Part shown: positions 19,245 to 26,972 of the stretch, piece by piece
How positions within the stretch are numbered: the first letter of the stretch is position 1
Layout of the letters: each line of letters begins with the position of its first letter
Made by a program: the position numbers and the translations under genes
Notes under the pieces: model-generated
The model's database searches: none
Told to the model about the DNA's origin: nothing
The model's input: only the letters and a program-made list of their open reading frames with translations
Source of the DNA: Bacteroidales bacterium
Lineage (GTDB): Bacteria > Bacteroidota > Bacteroidia > Bacteroidales > UBA10428
Assembly: GCA_016928305.1 (NCBI GenBank)
Contig: JAFGKY010000047.1
Location: 1 to 40,048, forward strand
Direction: 5' to 3'
DNA: 40,048 bases

Positions 19245-20618
19245 ATGGCAGACAACTCAGAATCATTACGGGAGAATAAAATGTTTCGTTGGGGTGTGCT
19301 ATTCCTTATCAGTTTTGTAATGGCTGCCAACTACTATTTTTATGATGCCCTTTCGCCCCTGAAACAAAAAATGGGTGAAATGCTGGGATTCACTTCGTCC
19401 GACTATGGCTTTTTTATCGCTGCTTATTCCATTCCGAATGTATTCCTGCTTATGGCTGTTCTGGGAGGTATGATCACTGACCGGTTTGGCATCCGTATTA
19501 CCGGATTTTGCTTTGTTTTCTTCATGTTTGCAGGTTCATGCATTACATGGTACGGGGCTTCTCCCTGTTTTAATGAAGGAGGGTTTGGGTATTCCATGAT
19601 GAATTCATTCTGGACTCGTATGTCTCCTCCGTTGAAAGTTATGTCACTGGGTTATTTTCTTTTTGGCCTTGGAGCAGAAACCAGCATTGTTGTTATAACG
19701 AAATCAATTGTAAAATGGTTCAAAGGAAAGGAAATTGCCTTAGCCCTGGGAACGAACCTTGCTATAGCCCGTTTAGGGGCCGCACTTTCACTGATCGTTA
19801 CACCGCAATTGATGGTTCCCGAATGGACCACCCCGATTTGGTTTGGAGCCTTATTGCTCGGAATAGGATTTGTACTTTTTCTTGTATATATGGTCATTGA
19901 CTTCCGTTTTGATCGTAAAGAAAAGGATCTGCAAACTAAAGTTGAAGAATCTTTTCGTTTTAAGGATGTTCTCATGCTGATAACCAACCGGTCGTTTTTA
20001 TATATCGCCCTGCTTTGTGTTACATTCTACTCAGCGGTATTCCCGTTTATGAAGTATGCTCCTGATCTGTTGCAGAATAAATTCTCATTCAGTGAAAAGC
20101 TTAGCGGAATAATAAGTTCATCCGTATATTTCGGTACCATAATTTTTACACCATTGTTTGGATGGTTTACGGATAACAAAGGAAAAAGCGCAAGTTTAAT
20201 GGTATATGGATCAGGATTGCTGATCATTGTTCATCTGGCCTTATCGCTGACAACAATCACACCAATTGTGCCCATGCTATTATTGGGAATTGCATTTTCA
20301 TTAATACCCGCAGCTATGTGGCCTTCTGTCACGAAGATTGTGGAGCAAAGCCGGATCGGATCCGCTTACGGATTAATGTTCTCCATTCAGAATCTTGGAT
20401 TGTGGGGTTTTGCCTTACTTATTGGATATGTTCTGGACAAATCAAATCCAGGAATTACAGCAGAAATGGTAAAAGCAGGTGAAGCGAGGTTTGACTACAC
20501 CAATCCGATACTTATGCTGGCAACTCTGGGTATTTTTGGTTTTCTGTTTGCCTTGCTGCTTAAACGAGAGGATAAAGTCAGCGGCTATGGTCTTGAACTG
20601 CCAAACAAAAAGAATTAG
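19245..20618 (+). CDS. MFS transporter (MFSD1-like)
   Basis: A 457-aa integral membrane protein with about 12 hydrophobic helices, in two blocks (about 15-215 and 245-445) joined by a charged loop (FDRKEKDLQTKVEESFRFKDV). The loop after helix 2 has GMITDRFGIRITG, the MFS signature between helices 2 and 3, repeated in the second half as GWFTDNKGKSASL. The overall pattern, including the Phe/Tyr-rich first helix (ANYYFYDALSPLKQKMGEMLG), resembles the MFSD1 group, whose animal member exports dipeptides from lysosomes. The substrate here is unknown; peptides or organic acids are guesses. It ends 6 bp before the convergent purA stop. Confidence 0.85.
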   Translation: MADNSESLRENKMFRWGVLFLISFVMAANYYFYDALSPLKQKMGEMLGFTSSDYGFFIAAYSIPNVFLLMAVLGGMITDRFGIRITGFCFVFFMFAGSCITWYGASPCFNEGGFGYSMMNSFWTRMSPPLKVMSLGYFLFGLGAETSIVVITKSIVKWFKGKEIALALGTNLAIARLGAALSLIVTPQLMVPEWTTPIWFGALLLGIGFVLFLVYMVIDFRFDRKEKDLQTKVEESFRFKDVLMLITNRSFLYIALLCVTFYSAVFPFMKYAPDLLQNKFSFSEKLSGIISSSVYFGTIIFTPLFGWFTDNKGKSASLMVYGSGLLIIVHLALSLTTITPIVPMLLLGIAFSLIPAAMWPSVTKIVEQSRIGSAYGLMFSIQNLGLWGFALLIGYVLDKSNPGITAEMVKAGEARFDYTNPILMLATLGIFGFLFALLLKREDKVSGYGLELPNKKN

Positions 20619-20624
20619 TATTGT

Positions 20625-21890
20625 TTATCTCCTGAAGATGATTTGCTTTCTGTCAGGACCTAATGAAACAATCGTCACAGGCAATCCCGTCTCTTTTTCA
20701 ATAAATTTAATGTAGTTGACCAGTTCCTTAGGAATTTCACCGGCTGAAGTTATCGAGGAAACATCACATTTCCACCCTTTCATTTCGATATATTTAGGCT
20801 TGGAAATGTTTTTAAGGTCATACGGTAGTGTTTCGGTTTCTGCACCATTAATTTTATAACTTACAGCAATTTTAATGATTTCAAAATCCGACAGCACGTC
20901 AGCTTTGGTCATGTATAACTGTGTCACTCCGTTTATCATAATCGAATACTTTAATGCCACCAGATCGAGCCATCCGCATCGCCTTGGTCTTCCGGTTGTA
21001 GATCCAAATTCATTTCCGGTTTTGCGAAGCGTATCTCCGGTGTCGTTATCCTGTTCAGTAGGAAATGGCCCTGAACCAACCCGTGTACAATAGGCTTTAA
21101 AAACGCCCAGCACTTCCCCGATCCTGGAAGGAGCAATGCCCAGTCCGGTACATGCGCCTGCACATATTGTATTGGAAGAAGTTACAAAGGGATATGAACC
21201 AAAATCAATATCGAGCAAAGTCCCCTGTGCGCCTTCGGCAAGTACTTTTTTTCCTTTGAGCAATTGCTGATTAATAAAAACTTCGCTATCGATTATTTCA
21301 TATTTTCGGATTAATTCGATGCCTTCGAACCACTCCTTTTCCTGCTCTTCAATATGGTAAGGAAAATCATATATGGTCAGCAGTGCTTTGTGTTTTTCTT
21401 TCAGGAAATTATATTTCTCGGTAAAGGATGGTGATATTATATCGCCTATCCGTAAGCCATTTCTACCGGTTTTATCCATATAAGTGGGACCAATACCTTT
21501 TAGTGTGGATCCGATTTTGGTATGTCCTTTTGCTGCCTCGGAAGCTGCATCCAGAATCCGGTGAGAAGGTAAGATCAGGTGCGCTTTTTTGGAAATCAGC
21601 AGTTTATTTTTCAAATCAATACCAAGGCGTGTAAGTGCTTCAACCTCTTTTTTAAATACCACCGGATCAATGACTACACCATTCCCAATAACATTCAGTT
21701 GGTGAGGACGAAAAATGCCTGAAGGAATGGTGTGGAGGATATGCTTGATTGAGTTGAATTCAAGCGTATGCCCGGCATTGGGCCCCCCCTGAAAACGGGC
21801 AACTATATCATAACCGGGTGTAAGAACATCCACAATTTTCCCCTTGCCTTCATCTCCCCATTGAAGGCCTAATAATACGTCTACTTTCAT
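20625..21890 (-). CDS. purA: Adenylosuccinate synthetase
   Basis: A 421-aa cytosolic enzyme that condenses IMP and aspartate with GTP to adenylosuccinate, the first committed step to AMP. The N-terminus has QWGDEGKGK (10-18) with the catalytic D13 and P-loop, and FQGGPNAGHT with the catalytic His. GSTTGRPRRCGWLD is the aspartate/IMP-binding block. The full length agrees with the family. It lies downstream of the fur-like gene on the same strand with a 148-bp gap, an arrangement I recall as common in Bacteroidota. Confidence 0.97.
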   Translation of the reverse strand: MKVDVLLGLQWGDEGKGKIVDVLTPGYDIVARFQGGPNAGHTLEFNSIKHILHTIPSGIFRPHQLNVIGNGVVIDPVVFKKEVEALTRLGIDLKNKLLISKKAHLILPSHRILDAASEAAKGHTKIGSTLKGIGPTYMDKTGRNGLRIGDIISPSFTEKYNFLKEKHKALLTIYDFPYHIEEQEKEWFEGIELIRKYEIIDSEVFINQQLLKGKKVLAEGAQGTLLDIDFGSYPFVTSSNTICAGACTGLGIAPSRIGEVLGVFKAYCTRVGSGPFPTEQDNDTGDTLRKTGNEFGSTTGRPRRCGWLDLVALKYSIMINGVTQLYMTKADVLSDFEIIKIAVSYKINGAETETLPYDLKNISKPKYIEMKGWKCDVSSITSAGEIPKELVNYIKFIEKETGLPVTIVSLGPDRKQIIFRR

Positions 21891-22038
21891 GAAATGTTAT
21901 GATTGAATAATTCGTGCGCAAGGTACAAATTATTTCGGGAATATACAGACTGGTTAAATGGAATTTGGGGAGCAGATCGTAATCAATTAACGATAAAAAG
22001 CAATCAGCATTACGTGTTTTCATATAACTCACATCTGA

Positions 22039-22503
22039 CTAAAACACTTTTTTCCTTTTTTCCGGTTTACCCTTCTTCTTTCCGTATATATACAATGAGT
22101 GGTGACTTGGAATGAATCCGTTCAACTCGCATGCTGTATTTATTATTTCCTGCAAACGGGGATCACAGAATTCAATAACGTTACCGTTATCAATATCAAT
22201 CAGATGATCATGCTGAATACACTGATACGCTTTTTCAAACTGCGCTATATTCTTCCCGAACTGATGCTTCACAACCAGGTTACAATCGAGCAGCAGCTCA
22301 ATGGTGTTATACAGGGTAGCCCGGCTTACCCTGTAGTTTTTATTCTTCATTAATACGTACAGGGCTTCAATATCAAAATGCCCTTCATTACCGTATATCT
22401 CATTCAGTATAGCATATCGTTCCGGTGTTTTCCGGTGGCCCTTTTTTTCGAGATAGCTGGTAAAGATTTTCTTCACCGTTTCTTTTGTTTCATCAGAAAC
22501 CAT
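22039..22503 (-). CDS. Fur-family transcriptional regulator lacking the structural CxxC
   Basis: A 154-aa winged-helix repressor of the Fur/PerR family. The DNA-binding half (about 1-85) shows [16 protein letters not shown] and [15 protein letters not shown], the usual recognition helix. The dimer/metal half has HDHLID (H98, H100), but the CxxC that binds structural zinc in most members is replaced (D103 and N106 in [13 protein letters not shown]), and no second C-terminal CxxC is present. The remaining histidines (H42, H98, H100, H134, H135) could still bind a regulatory metal. The C-terminus is very basic ([11 protein letters not shown]). A 19-bp inverted repeat directly upstream looks like its own operator. 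Iron or peroxide sensing is inferred from the family. Confidence 0.88.
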   Translation of the reverse strand: MVSDETKETVKKIFTSYLEKKGHRKTPERYAILNEIYGNEGHFDIEALYVLMKNKNYRVSRATLYNTIELLLDCNLVVKHQFGKNIAQFEKAYQCIQHDHLIDIDNGNVIEFCDPRLQEIINTACELNGFIPSHHSLYIYGKKKGKPEKRKKVF

Positions 22504-22514
22504 ATTTCATCGAT

Positions 22515-22533
22515 ATTTAGATTGAGTCTAAAT
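22515..22533 (-). promoter_or_regulatory. Putative Fur-type operator (autoregulation)
   Basis: A perfect 7-5-7 inverted repeat, ATTTAGA-ttgag-TCTAAAT, 12 bp before the start codon of the Fur-like gene. The AT-rich symmetry with TCTAAAT arms resembles Fur/PerR boxes, and its position would block the gene's own transcription. Confidence 0.6.
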
Positions 22534-22668
22534 TACTAAAATTTGACATAGTATTTTTATTTAATTTAACCCGCATTATTATAATGCTTTAACAGAAACC
22601 TATGAATAATGCAGGCCAAATAATTATAACAATGGAAAGGAGAAAAAGTTGAGAAAAGGGGAGAGGGA

Positions 22669-22727
22669 GGTTGTTATGATGGTTATGATTGTTGTGATGG
22701 TTGTGGTTGTGTGTTGTAATTGTTGTA
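22669..22727. repeat. GT-rich low-complexity tract (GGTTRTG-like)
   Basis: A run of GTT, ATG and GTG units. A 14-bp segment (22689-22702, TTGTTGTGATGGTT) is repeated exactly in inverted orientation at 23567-23580, on the other side of rex. Confidence 0.8.
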
Positions 22728-22752
22728 CCAGCTACACAACACTCACTCCATT

Positions 22753-22779
22753 CCCCTCCCCGGAGGGGCCAGGGGTGGG
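22753..22779. repeat. GC-rich hairpin, CCCCTCC-cc-GGAGGGG, with G-run tail
   Basis: A 7-bp perfect stem (22753-22759 with 62-68 of the same block) followed by AGGGGTGGG. Similar CCCCTCC/GGAGGGG elements are, from memory, common intergenic repeats in Bacteroidota. It lies about 40 bp after the rex stop and could end rex transcription. Confidence 0.55.
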
Positions 22780-22816
22780 TTACATTTCCCCGCAACTTCA
22801 AACCGTCAACCCATAC

Positions 22817-23440
22817 TCACCGTGCGTGCTTCACGAAATAGGCAACCTTTTCAATGGAGGTAATGATATCGAGCTCCTCAAGTGAGATATCGGGTGGCAC
22901 ATTTATATTAATGGTAGTGAAGTTAAGGATCCCTTTGATACCGGATGCCACCAGTGCTTTTGCCATATCCTGGGCTGCTGATGAAGGAACGGATAATATG
23001 GCGATGGTAATGTTAAGCGAGGTAATAATCTCCCTTAACCTCTCAATAGGGTAACACTGAATACCGGAAAGGGCTGATCCTGTTTTTTTAGGGTCAATGT
23101 CAAAGGCTGCCACCAGTTTCAGCATAGGCCGCTTATTCAGGAGATAAGCCGAAACCGCTTTCCCCAGGTTGCCGTATCCAACAACTGCCAGGTGCATCTC
23201 TTCTTTGGGATCAATGACTTTACCAATTGCTTTTGAGAGATCCCTGATATCATAGCCGATACGACTCTGGCTTGAATATCCAATAAACATGATATCGCGC
23301 CGAACCTGTACAGCGGTTATATTATGCAATTCGGCGAGTTCGTGAGAGTATATATGGGTCTTACCCTCATCCAGGCAGCGGAGTATGGTTCTTCGGTATT
23401 CACTGAGTCTTTTGACTGTCTTTTCGGGTAGTACTTTCAT
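22817..23440 (-). CDS. rex: Redox-sensing transcriptional repressor Rex
   Basis: A 207-aa regulator that senses the NADH/NAD+ ratio and represses fermentation and hydrogen genes until NADH builds up. The N-terminal winged helix (about 1-75) has the Rex pattern LPEKTVKRLSEYRRTL-like and ITAVQVRRDIMFIG. The Rossmann domain starts at MHLAVVGYGNLGKAV with G88-Y-G90-N-L-G93, and ends with the domain-swapped helix IEKVAYFVKHAR. The frame is open for 53 more codons upstream, but these come from a low-complexity CAT/CAAC tract (Val/Met run), so the ATG at 23440 is right. It is divergent from the hydrogenase-like sensor operon, which is a plausible target. I found no textbook Rex box in the spacer. 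Confidence 0.93.
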   Translation of the reverse strand: MKVLPEKTVKRLSEYRRTILRCLDEGKTHIYSHELAELHNITAVQVRRDIMFIGYSSQSRIGYDIRDLSKAIGKVIDPKEEMHLAVVGYGNLGKAVSAYLLNKRPMLKLVAAFDIDPKKTGSALSGIQCYPIERLREIITSLNITIAILSVPSSAAQDMAKALVASGIKGILNFTTININVPPDISLEELDIITSIEKVAYFVKHAR

Positions 23441-23555
23441 GGTGATATCGCTTGGGAGGACTAAAATAGGAAAAAAGTTTGAATCCTCATTCCAAATAAT
23501 AACCCGATGGCTCCTCAAATCACTCTCACCGCCGCAACGACCCTCACCACCCCTC

Positions 23556-23607
23556 ATAACCAACATAACCATCACAACAACTACAACCATTACAACCATT
23601 ACAACAT
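23556..23607. repeat. CA-rich low-complexity tract, inverted partner of 22669-22727
   Basis: A run of AACCAT, CAACAA and TACAACC units upstream of rex and of the divergent operon. The reverse complement resembles the GT-rich tract downstream of rex and shares a 14-bp exact match with it. Confidence 0.8.
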
Positions 23608-23651
23608 ATTCTATTTTCTTTTTTATCTTTACGAATTAGAATCAGCGATCC

Positions 23652-23918
23652 ATGAACCATCGGCGGGAAATAGTAATTTGTCTGGGCAGCTCATGTTTTT
23701 CAAGGGGAAATAAAAATCTGCTGAAGCTAATTCAACGATTCATCAATCATAACGGACTTTCTGATAAAGTTTATTTTAAAGGCGATCATTGTTTTGGCCA
23801 GTGCAATGAGGGGCCTAACATTAAGATCGGAGGAAAAGTATTCAATCACGTCAGTGAAGACAATATACAGTCCATCCTTAATGAATCCCTGCATGATTTA
23901 TTTAAAACCGGAGGATAA
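23652..23918 (+). CDS. [2Fe-2S] thioredoxin-like ferredoxin (NuoE/HydC-like)
   Basis: An 88-aa protein of the thioredoxin-fold [2Fe-2S] family. The four ligands read C10-x4-C15 (VICLGSSC) and C47-x3-C51 (GDHCFGQC), the spacing used in NuoE and in the small subunits of bifurcating hydrogenases. It ends 3 nt before the start of the hydrogenase-like sensor, so the two are almost certainly translated from one message, and a third gene follows. In related anaerobes this small protein sits beside sensory hydrogenases and probably exchanges electrons with them. The start ATG at 23652 gives the conserved opening directly. Confidence 0.88.
   Translation: MNHRREIVICLGSSCFSRGNKNLLKLIQRFINHNGLSDKVYFKGDHCFGQCNEGPNIKIGGKVFNHVSEDNIQSILNESLHDLFKTGG
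23910..23914 (+). promoter_or_regulatory. Shine-Dalgarno site supporting a TTG start
   Basis: GGAGG lies 7 nt before the TTG at 23922. The nearest downstream in-frame ATG would remove both ferredoxin cluster motifs, so the site supports TTG as the true start of the hydrogenase-like gene. Confidence 0.7.
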
Positions 23919-23921
23919 TAC

Positions 23922-25778
23922 TTGGAACCATTGGTAAAAATCGAAACCGGCAATTGTACCCGATGTAACACATGCATTCGTATTTGTCCGGTAAAAGCTA
24001 TTCAGACCGACGCATCGGATGGTTTTCCCGTCATCAATCCCTCACGTTGTATCGGTTGTGGTGCCTGTATTCTGGCTTGTGATCCAAGGACTATCTTCTA
24101 CCGAAGCTCACTTGAGGACGCTAAAGCCCTCCTGGCTTCCGGTGAGAAAGTGCTGGCCTTGTTATCTCCCAGTATCTCCGTTGAGTTTGAGGATGTTACG
24201 GATTACCGTAAGTTTGCCACAATGCTCAGAGCCCTCGGGATAACATACGCCTGTGAGTTGTCTTTTGGTGTTGATGTCATAGCCTACAAATATCAACTTC
24301 TTTTCAGCGATTTTAAAGGACGGTATTATATTACATCGACGGATCCGGTCATTGTTTCCTATGTTGAAAAATACCATCCTAATTTAATAAGTAACCTGGC
24401 TCCTCTGGTATCGCCTATGATTGCGGGAGCCCGAATAGCGAGGCATCTGTATGGTCCGGAAATCAAGGTAATGTATATTGGACCCGATATTGCTAAAAAA
24501 GATGAGGCATTGTTATACGACGACGATCGTAAAGTTGATGTGGCCATAACTTTTCATGAATTACGCAGTCTTTTCAAACATTTTTCCATTGATGAGGCAA
24601 ACCTTGAATTCTCAGAGTTCGATCCTCCATTGAGTTACAAAGGAGCCTTATATCCTCTTACCAATGGAATAATACAGGCCGCAGACATGGACGAGAACCT
24701 GGTGACCACCAGTGTTTTGTGCATTGAAGGGATAAAACCTATGATGGAGACCATCCAGGAATTTGAGAACAACATTAAGTTCATTCACCGTCATGTCCAT
24801 ATCACATCCGGAAATTCACTTGCAGGTCCTGGTTTCACAAAACAAAGTGGCAGGCTGTTTAGCGAGTATCTTGTTATAAAATATACCAACAAGCGTTTGC
24901 AACGATTCTTCAGGTTAGAATGGTACCAGCAGCTGCAAACATACCTGGAGCTGGATTATAACCGTCCATACAGGAATGATGACCAGCGTCTGCCTGTACC
25001 TCCTGAGGAAAAAATAGCTGAAATCCTTACCATGCTTGAAAAGAAGGGTAGTGAGACTGTCGGTTGTTCGGAATGCGGATATTCGTCCTGCAGGGAATTT
25101 GCAGTTGACATTGGCAGGGGACTTGCAAGTCCGGAATTATGCATTTCGTATGCTATGAAGAATTCCATGAGCAATATGGAATCCATACGGCAGCTGAATG
25201 AAAAACTTGCTAAAACCCGCAGATTATTGAAAGAGACCGAAGAACAGTCCCGCTTGCAGAAAGAAACCTCAGGTCGGATGTCAGAACTCACCGATGCTAT
25301 GCTCGAAAAGCTTAGGGCCGGTGTTGTCTTTGTAGACAACAAACTGAAAATAATAAAAGCCAATGCCACCTTTTCGTCCATACTCGGAGAGGAAGCAGAA
25401 GAAATATATACCGTGATACCGGGACTGGTAAATGCTGACCTTAACAAACTGATACCACCGAATTTTATTAACTTGTTTTCGTATGTCCTGAATGACAACG
25501 AAAATATTGAAAACAGGGATATAAATGTGGGCGGGAACCTGTTGAATGTATCCATTTTCCCCATTGTCAACGGCAAGATAGCCGGGGGTATCATACGTGA
25601 TATGCGTGCACCTGAAGTGCAGCGTGCTGAAGTGATCAACCGCATCACCGATGTGATCGACCGTAATCTTGAAATGGTTCAGAAAATAGGCTTTTTGCTG
25701 GGTGAGGGAGCTACGGATATTGAACGGATGTTGAATTCCATTATCGAATTCTATAAGGAAGAGAAAAAGAAACGATAA
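23922..25778 (+). CDS. Sensory [FeFe]-hydrogenase-like protein with PAS domain, H-cluster ligands lost
   Basis: A 618-aa multidomain cytosolic protein, TTG start. Order: two 4Fe-4S ferredoxin motifs (C12-C15-C18-C22 and C43-C46-C49-C53); hydrogenase large-subunit C-terminal domain (about 75-345); a further [4Fe-4S] FeS domain (C382, C385, C390, C407); coiled coil (about 413-460); PAS domain (about 462-560); conserved helical tail. This matches the sensory HydS-type hydrogenases. However, the H-cluster motifs are degraded: TSCCP reads TSTDP (138-142), the PCxxK motif reads PDIAK (188-192), and CxGGC reads CIEGI (267-271). Only C267 of the four ligands remains. It is therefore probably not an H2 enzyme but a cluster-based redox sensor. 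The partner is likely the phosphatase encoded 10 nt downstream. Confidence 0.85.
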   Translation: MEPLVKIETGNCTRCNTCIRICPVKAIQTDASDGFPVINPSRCIGCGACILACDPRTIFYRSSLEDAKALLASGEKVLALLSPSISVEFEDVTDYRKFATMLRALGITYACELSFGVDVIAYKYQLLFSDFKGRYYITSTDPVIVSYVEKYHPNLISNLAPLVSPMIAGARIARHLYGPEIKVMYIGPDIAKKDEALLYDDDRKVDVAITFHELRSLFKHFSIDEANLEFSEFDPPLSYKGALYPLTNGIIQAADMDENLVTTSVLCIEGIKPMMETIQEFENNIKFIHRHVHITSGNSLAGPGFTKQSGRLFSEYLVIKYTNKRLQRFFRLEWYQQLQTYLELDYNRPYRNDDQRLPVPPEEKIAEILTMLEKKGSETVGCSECGYSSCREFAVDIGRGLASPELCISYAMKNSMSNMESIRQLNEKLAKTRRLLKETEEQSRLQKETSGRMSELTDAMLEKLRAGVVFVDNKLKIIKANATFSSILGEEAEEIYTVIPGLVNADLNKLIPPNFINLFSYVLNDNENIENRDINVGGNLLNVSIFPIVNGKIAGGIIRDMRAPEVQRAEVINRITDVIDRNLEMVQKIGFLLGEGATDIERMLNSIIEFYKEEKKKR

Positions 25779-25787
25779 CCATCTGTC

Positions 25788-26972
25788 ATGGATGAGAATT
25801 TTTTTGTTGAAGTCGATTGCCAGCAAAAGAGCTATGAGAGCGAACGGATTTGCGGTGATGTTTTCCTGTCAGGCAGGGTTAAGGAAGAAAACCGGGTTGT
25901 TGTGGTTCTTTCCGACGGTATGGGACATGGTATAAAAGCCAATGTGCTGGCCACCCTTACGGCAACCATGGCCCTTAATTTTACAAAGGAACATAAGGAA
26001 CCCGAAAAGACCGCAGAGATCATTATGAAAACCCTGCCGGAGTGCAGTGAACGTAAAATCAATTACGCAACTTTTACCATTATTGATATTGAATACGACG
26101 GCAAAACAACCTTGCTGGAATACGACAATCCACCGTGTATAATCATACGCGACAAAAAGATTTTTCATCCTGAGATAAAAACCATTTCGCTTACTTATGA
26201 TCCCAATGCAGGGAAAAAGATCAGGATTTACAATTTTCAACCGAAAAAAGGGGATCGCATTATTTTTTGCACCGATGGTATCGCCCAGTCGGGTATGGGG
26301 ACACCACGTTTCCCTTTTGGCTGGGGAATTGATAATGTCGCACGCCTGGCGATTGATACGGTTAAGCAGTTTCCCCTCGTATCGGCCCGGGAGTTGTCAG
26401 GCAAAATCCTGAATATGGCTTACCGGAATGATGGTTTCCAGGCAAAAGACGATACCAGTTGTGGAATCATCTATTTTCGTGAGCCGCGTAGGTTGCTTAT
26501 TTGCACCGGCCCCCCCTACAATAAGGAGGATGATCCGATATTGGCACAGTCGGTAAAGGACTTCACCGGTAAAAAGATCATCATGGGGGCAACAACAGGA
26601 GATATCATTGCCCGTGAACTTAACCTGAAAATTGAAGATACCTTCCGGTTCGATGATCCCGAACTTCCTCCGTTGAATTATATGCAAAGCATTGACCTCT
26701 TCACGGAAGGGATCCTTACCCTGAACAAGGTTGAAAAGCTGCTGAAGGCCTATAACACGAATTTCAAACTCAACCGTGGGCCGGCTGATGAAATCGTCAA
26801 ACTTATCCTCGAATCGGATGAGATCAACTTCATCATTGGTACACGTATTAACATTGCCCACCAGGATCCGCACCTGCCGGTTGAGCTGGAAATCAGGCGC
26901 ACGGTTGTGAACCGGATAGTAAGGTTGCTGGAGGAGAAATTACTGAAAAAAGTTAAGGTCAGTTTTATATAA
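25788..26972 (+). CDS. SpoIIE-type PP2C serine phosphatase with C-terminal extension
   Basis: A 394-aa protein. Residues about 1-230 form a PPM/SpoIIE phosphatase domain with metal ligands visible as CGDVF (D24), LSDGMGHG (D43), FCTDGI (D163) and KDDTSCG (D221-D222). Such enzymes dephosphorylate serine or threonine on regulators such as anti-anti-sigma factors. Residues about 235-394 are an extra domain: LLICTGPPYNKEDD begins a possible Rossmann-like fold, continuing through KKIIMGATTGDIIAREL to a helical end (RRTVVNRIVRLLEEKLLKK). I do not recognise a named family for that part. The gene is third in the operon with the [2Fe-2S] protein and the hydrogenase-like sensor, and the same gene trio occurs near hydrogenases of other anaerobes. 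Its target is not encoded here. Confidence 0.88.
   Translation: MDENFFVEVDCQQKSYESERICGDVFLSGRVKEENRVVVVLSDGMGHGIKANVLATLTATMALNFTKEHKEPEKTAEIIMKTLPECSERKINYATFTIIDIEYDGKTTLLEYDNPPCIIIRDKKIFHPEIKTISLTYDPNAGKKIRIYNFQPKKGDRIIFCTDGIAQSGMGTPRFPFGWGIDNVARLAIDTVKQFPLVSARELSGKILNMAYRNDGFQAKDDTSCGIIYFREPRRLLICTGPPYNKEDDPILAQSVKDFTGKKIIMGATTGDIIARELNLKIEDTFRFDDPELPPLNYMQSIDLFTEGILTLNKVEKLLKAYNTNFKLNRGPADEIVKLILESDEINFIIGTRINIAHQDPHLPVELEIRRTVVNRIVRLLEEKLLKKVKVSFI

Larger units (their letters stand above)
22504..22816. other. Intergenic region between fur-like gene and rex
   Basis: It holds the Fur-type operator next to the fur start, a GT-rich low-complexity tract (22669-22727) and a GC-rich hairpin (22753-22768) followed by GGGGTGGG. 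No coding sequence is convincing; the short frames that cross the GT-rich tract encode Val/Met or His/Asn runs. Confidence 0.6.

Noticed and set aside
23441..23599. N-terminal extension of rex beginning with a Val/Met run
   Set aside because: It is translated from the CA-rich low-complexity tract; the Rex family start MKVLPEKTVKRL is at 23440.
23441..23651. Rex operator between rex and the sensor operon
   Set aside because: No TTGTGAAA/TTTCACAA or TTGTTAA-type palindrome found by eye, so direct Rex control is only inferred from position.
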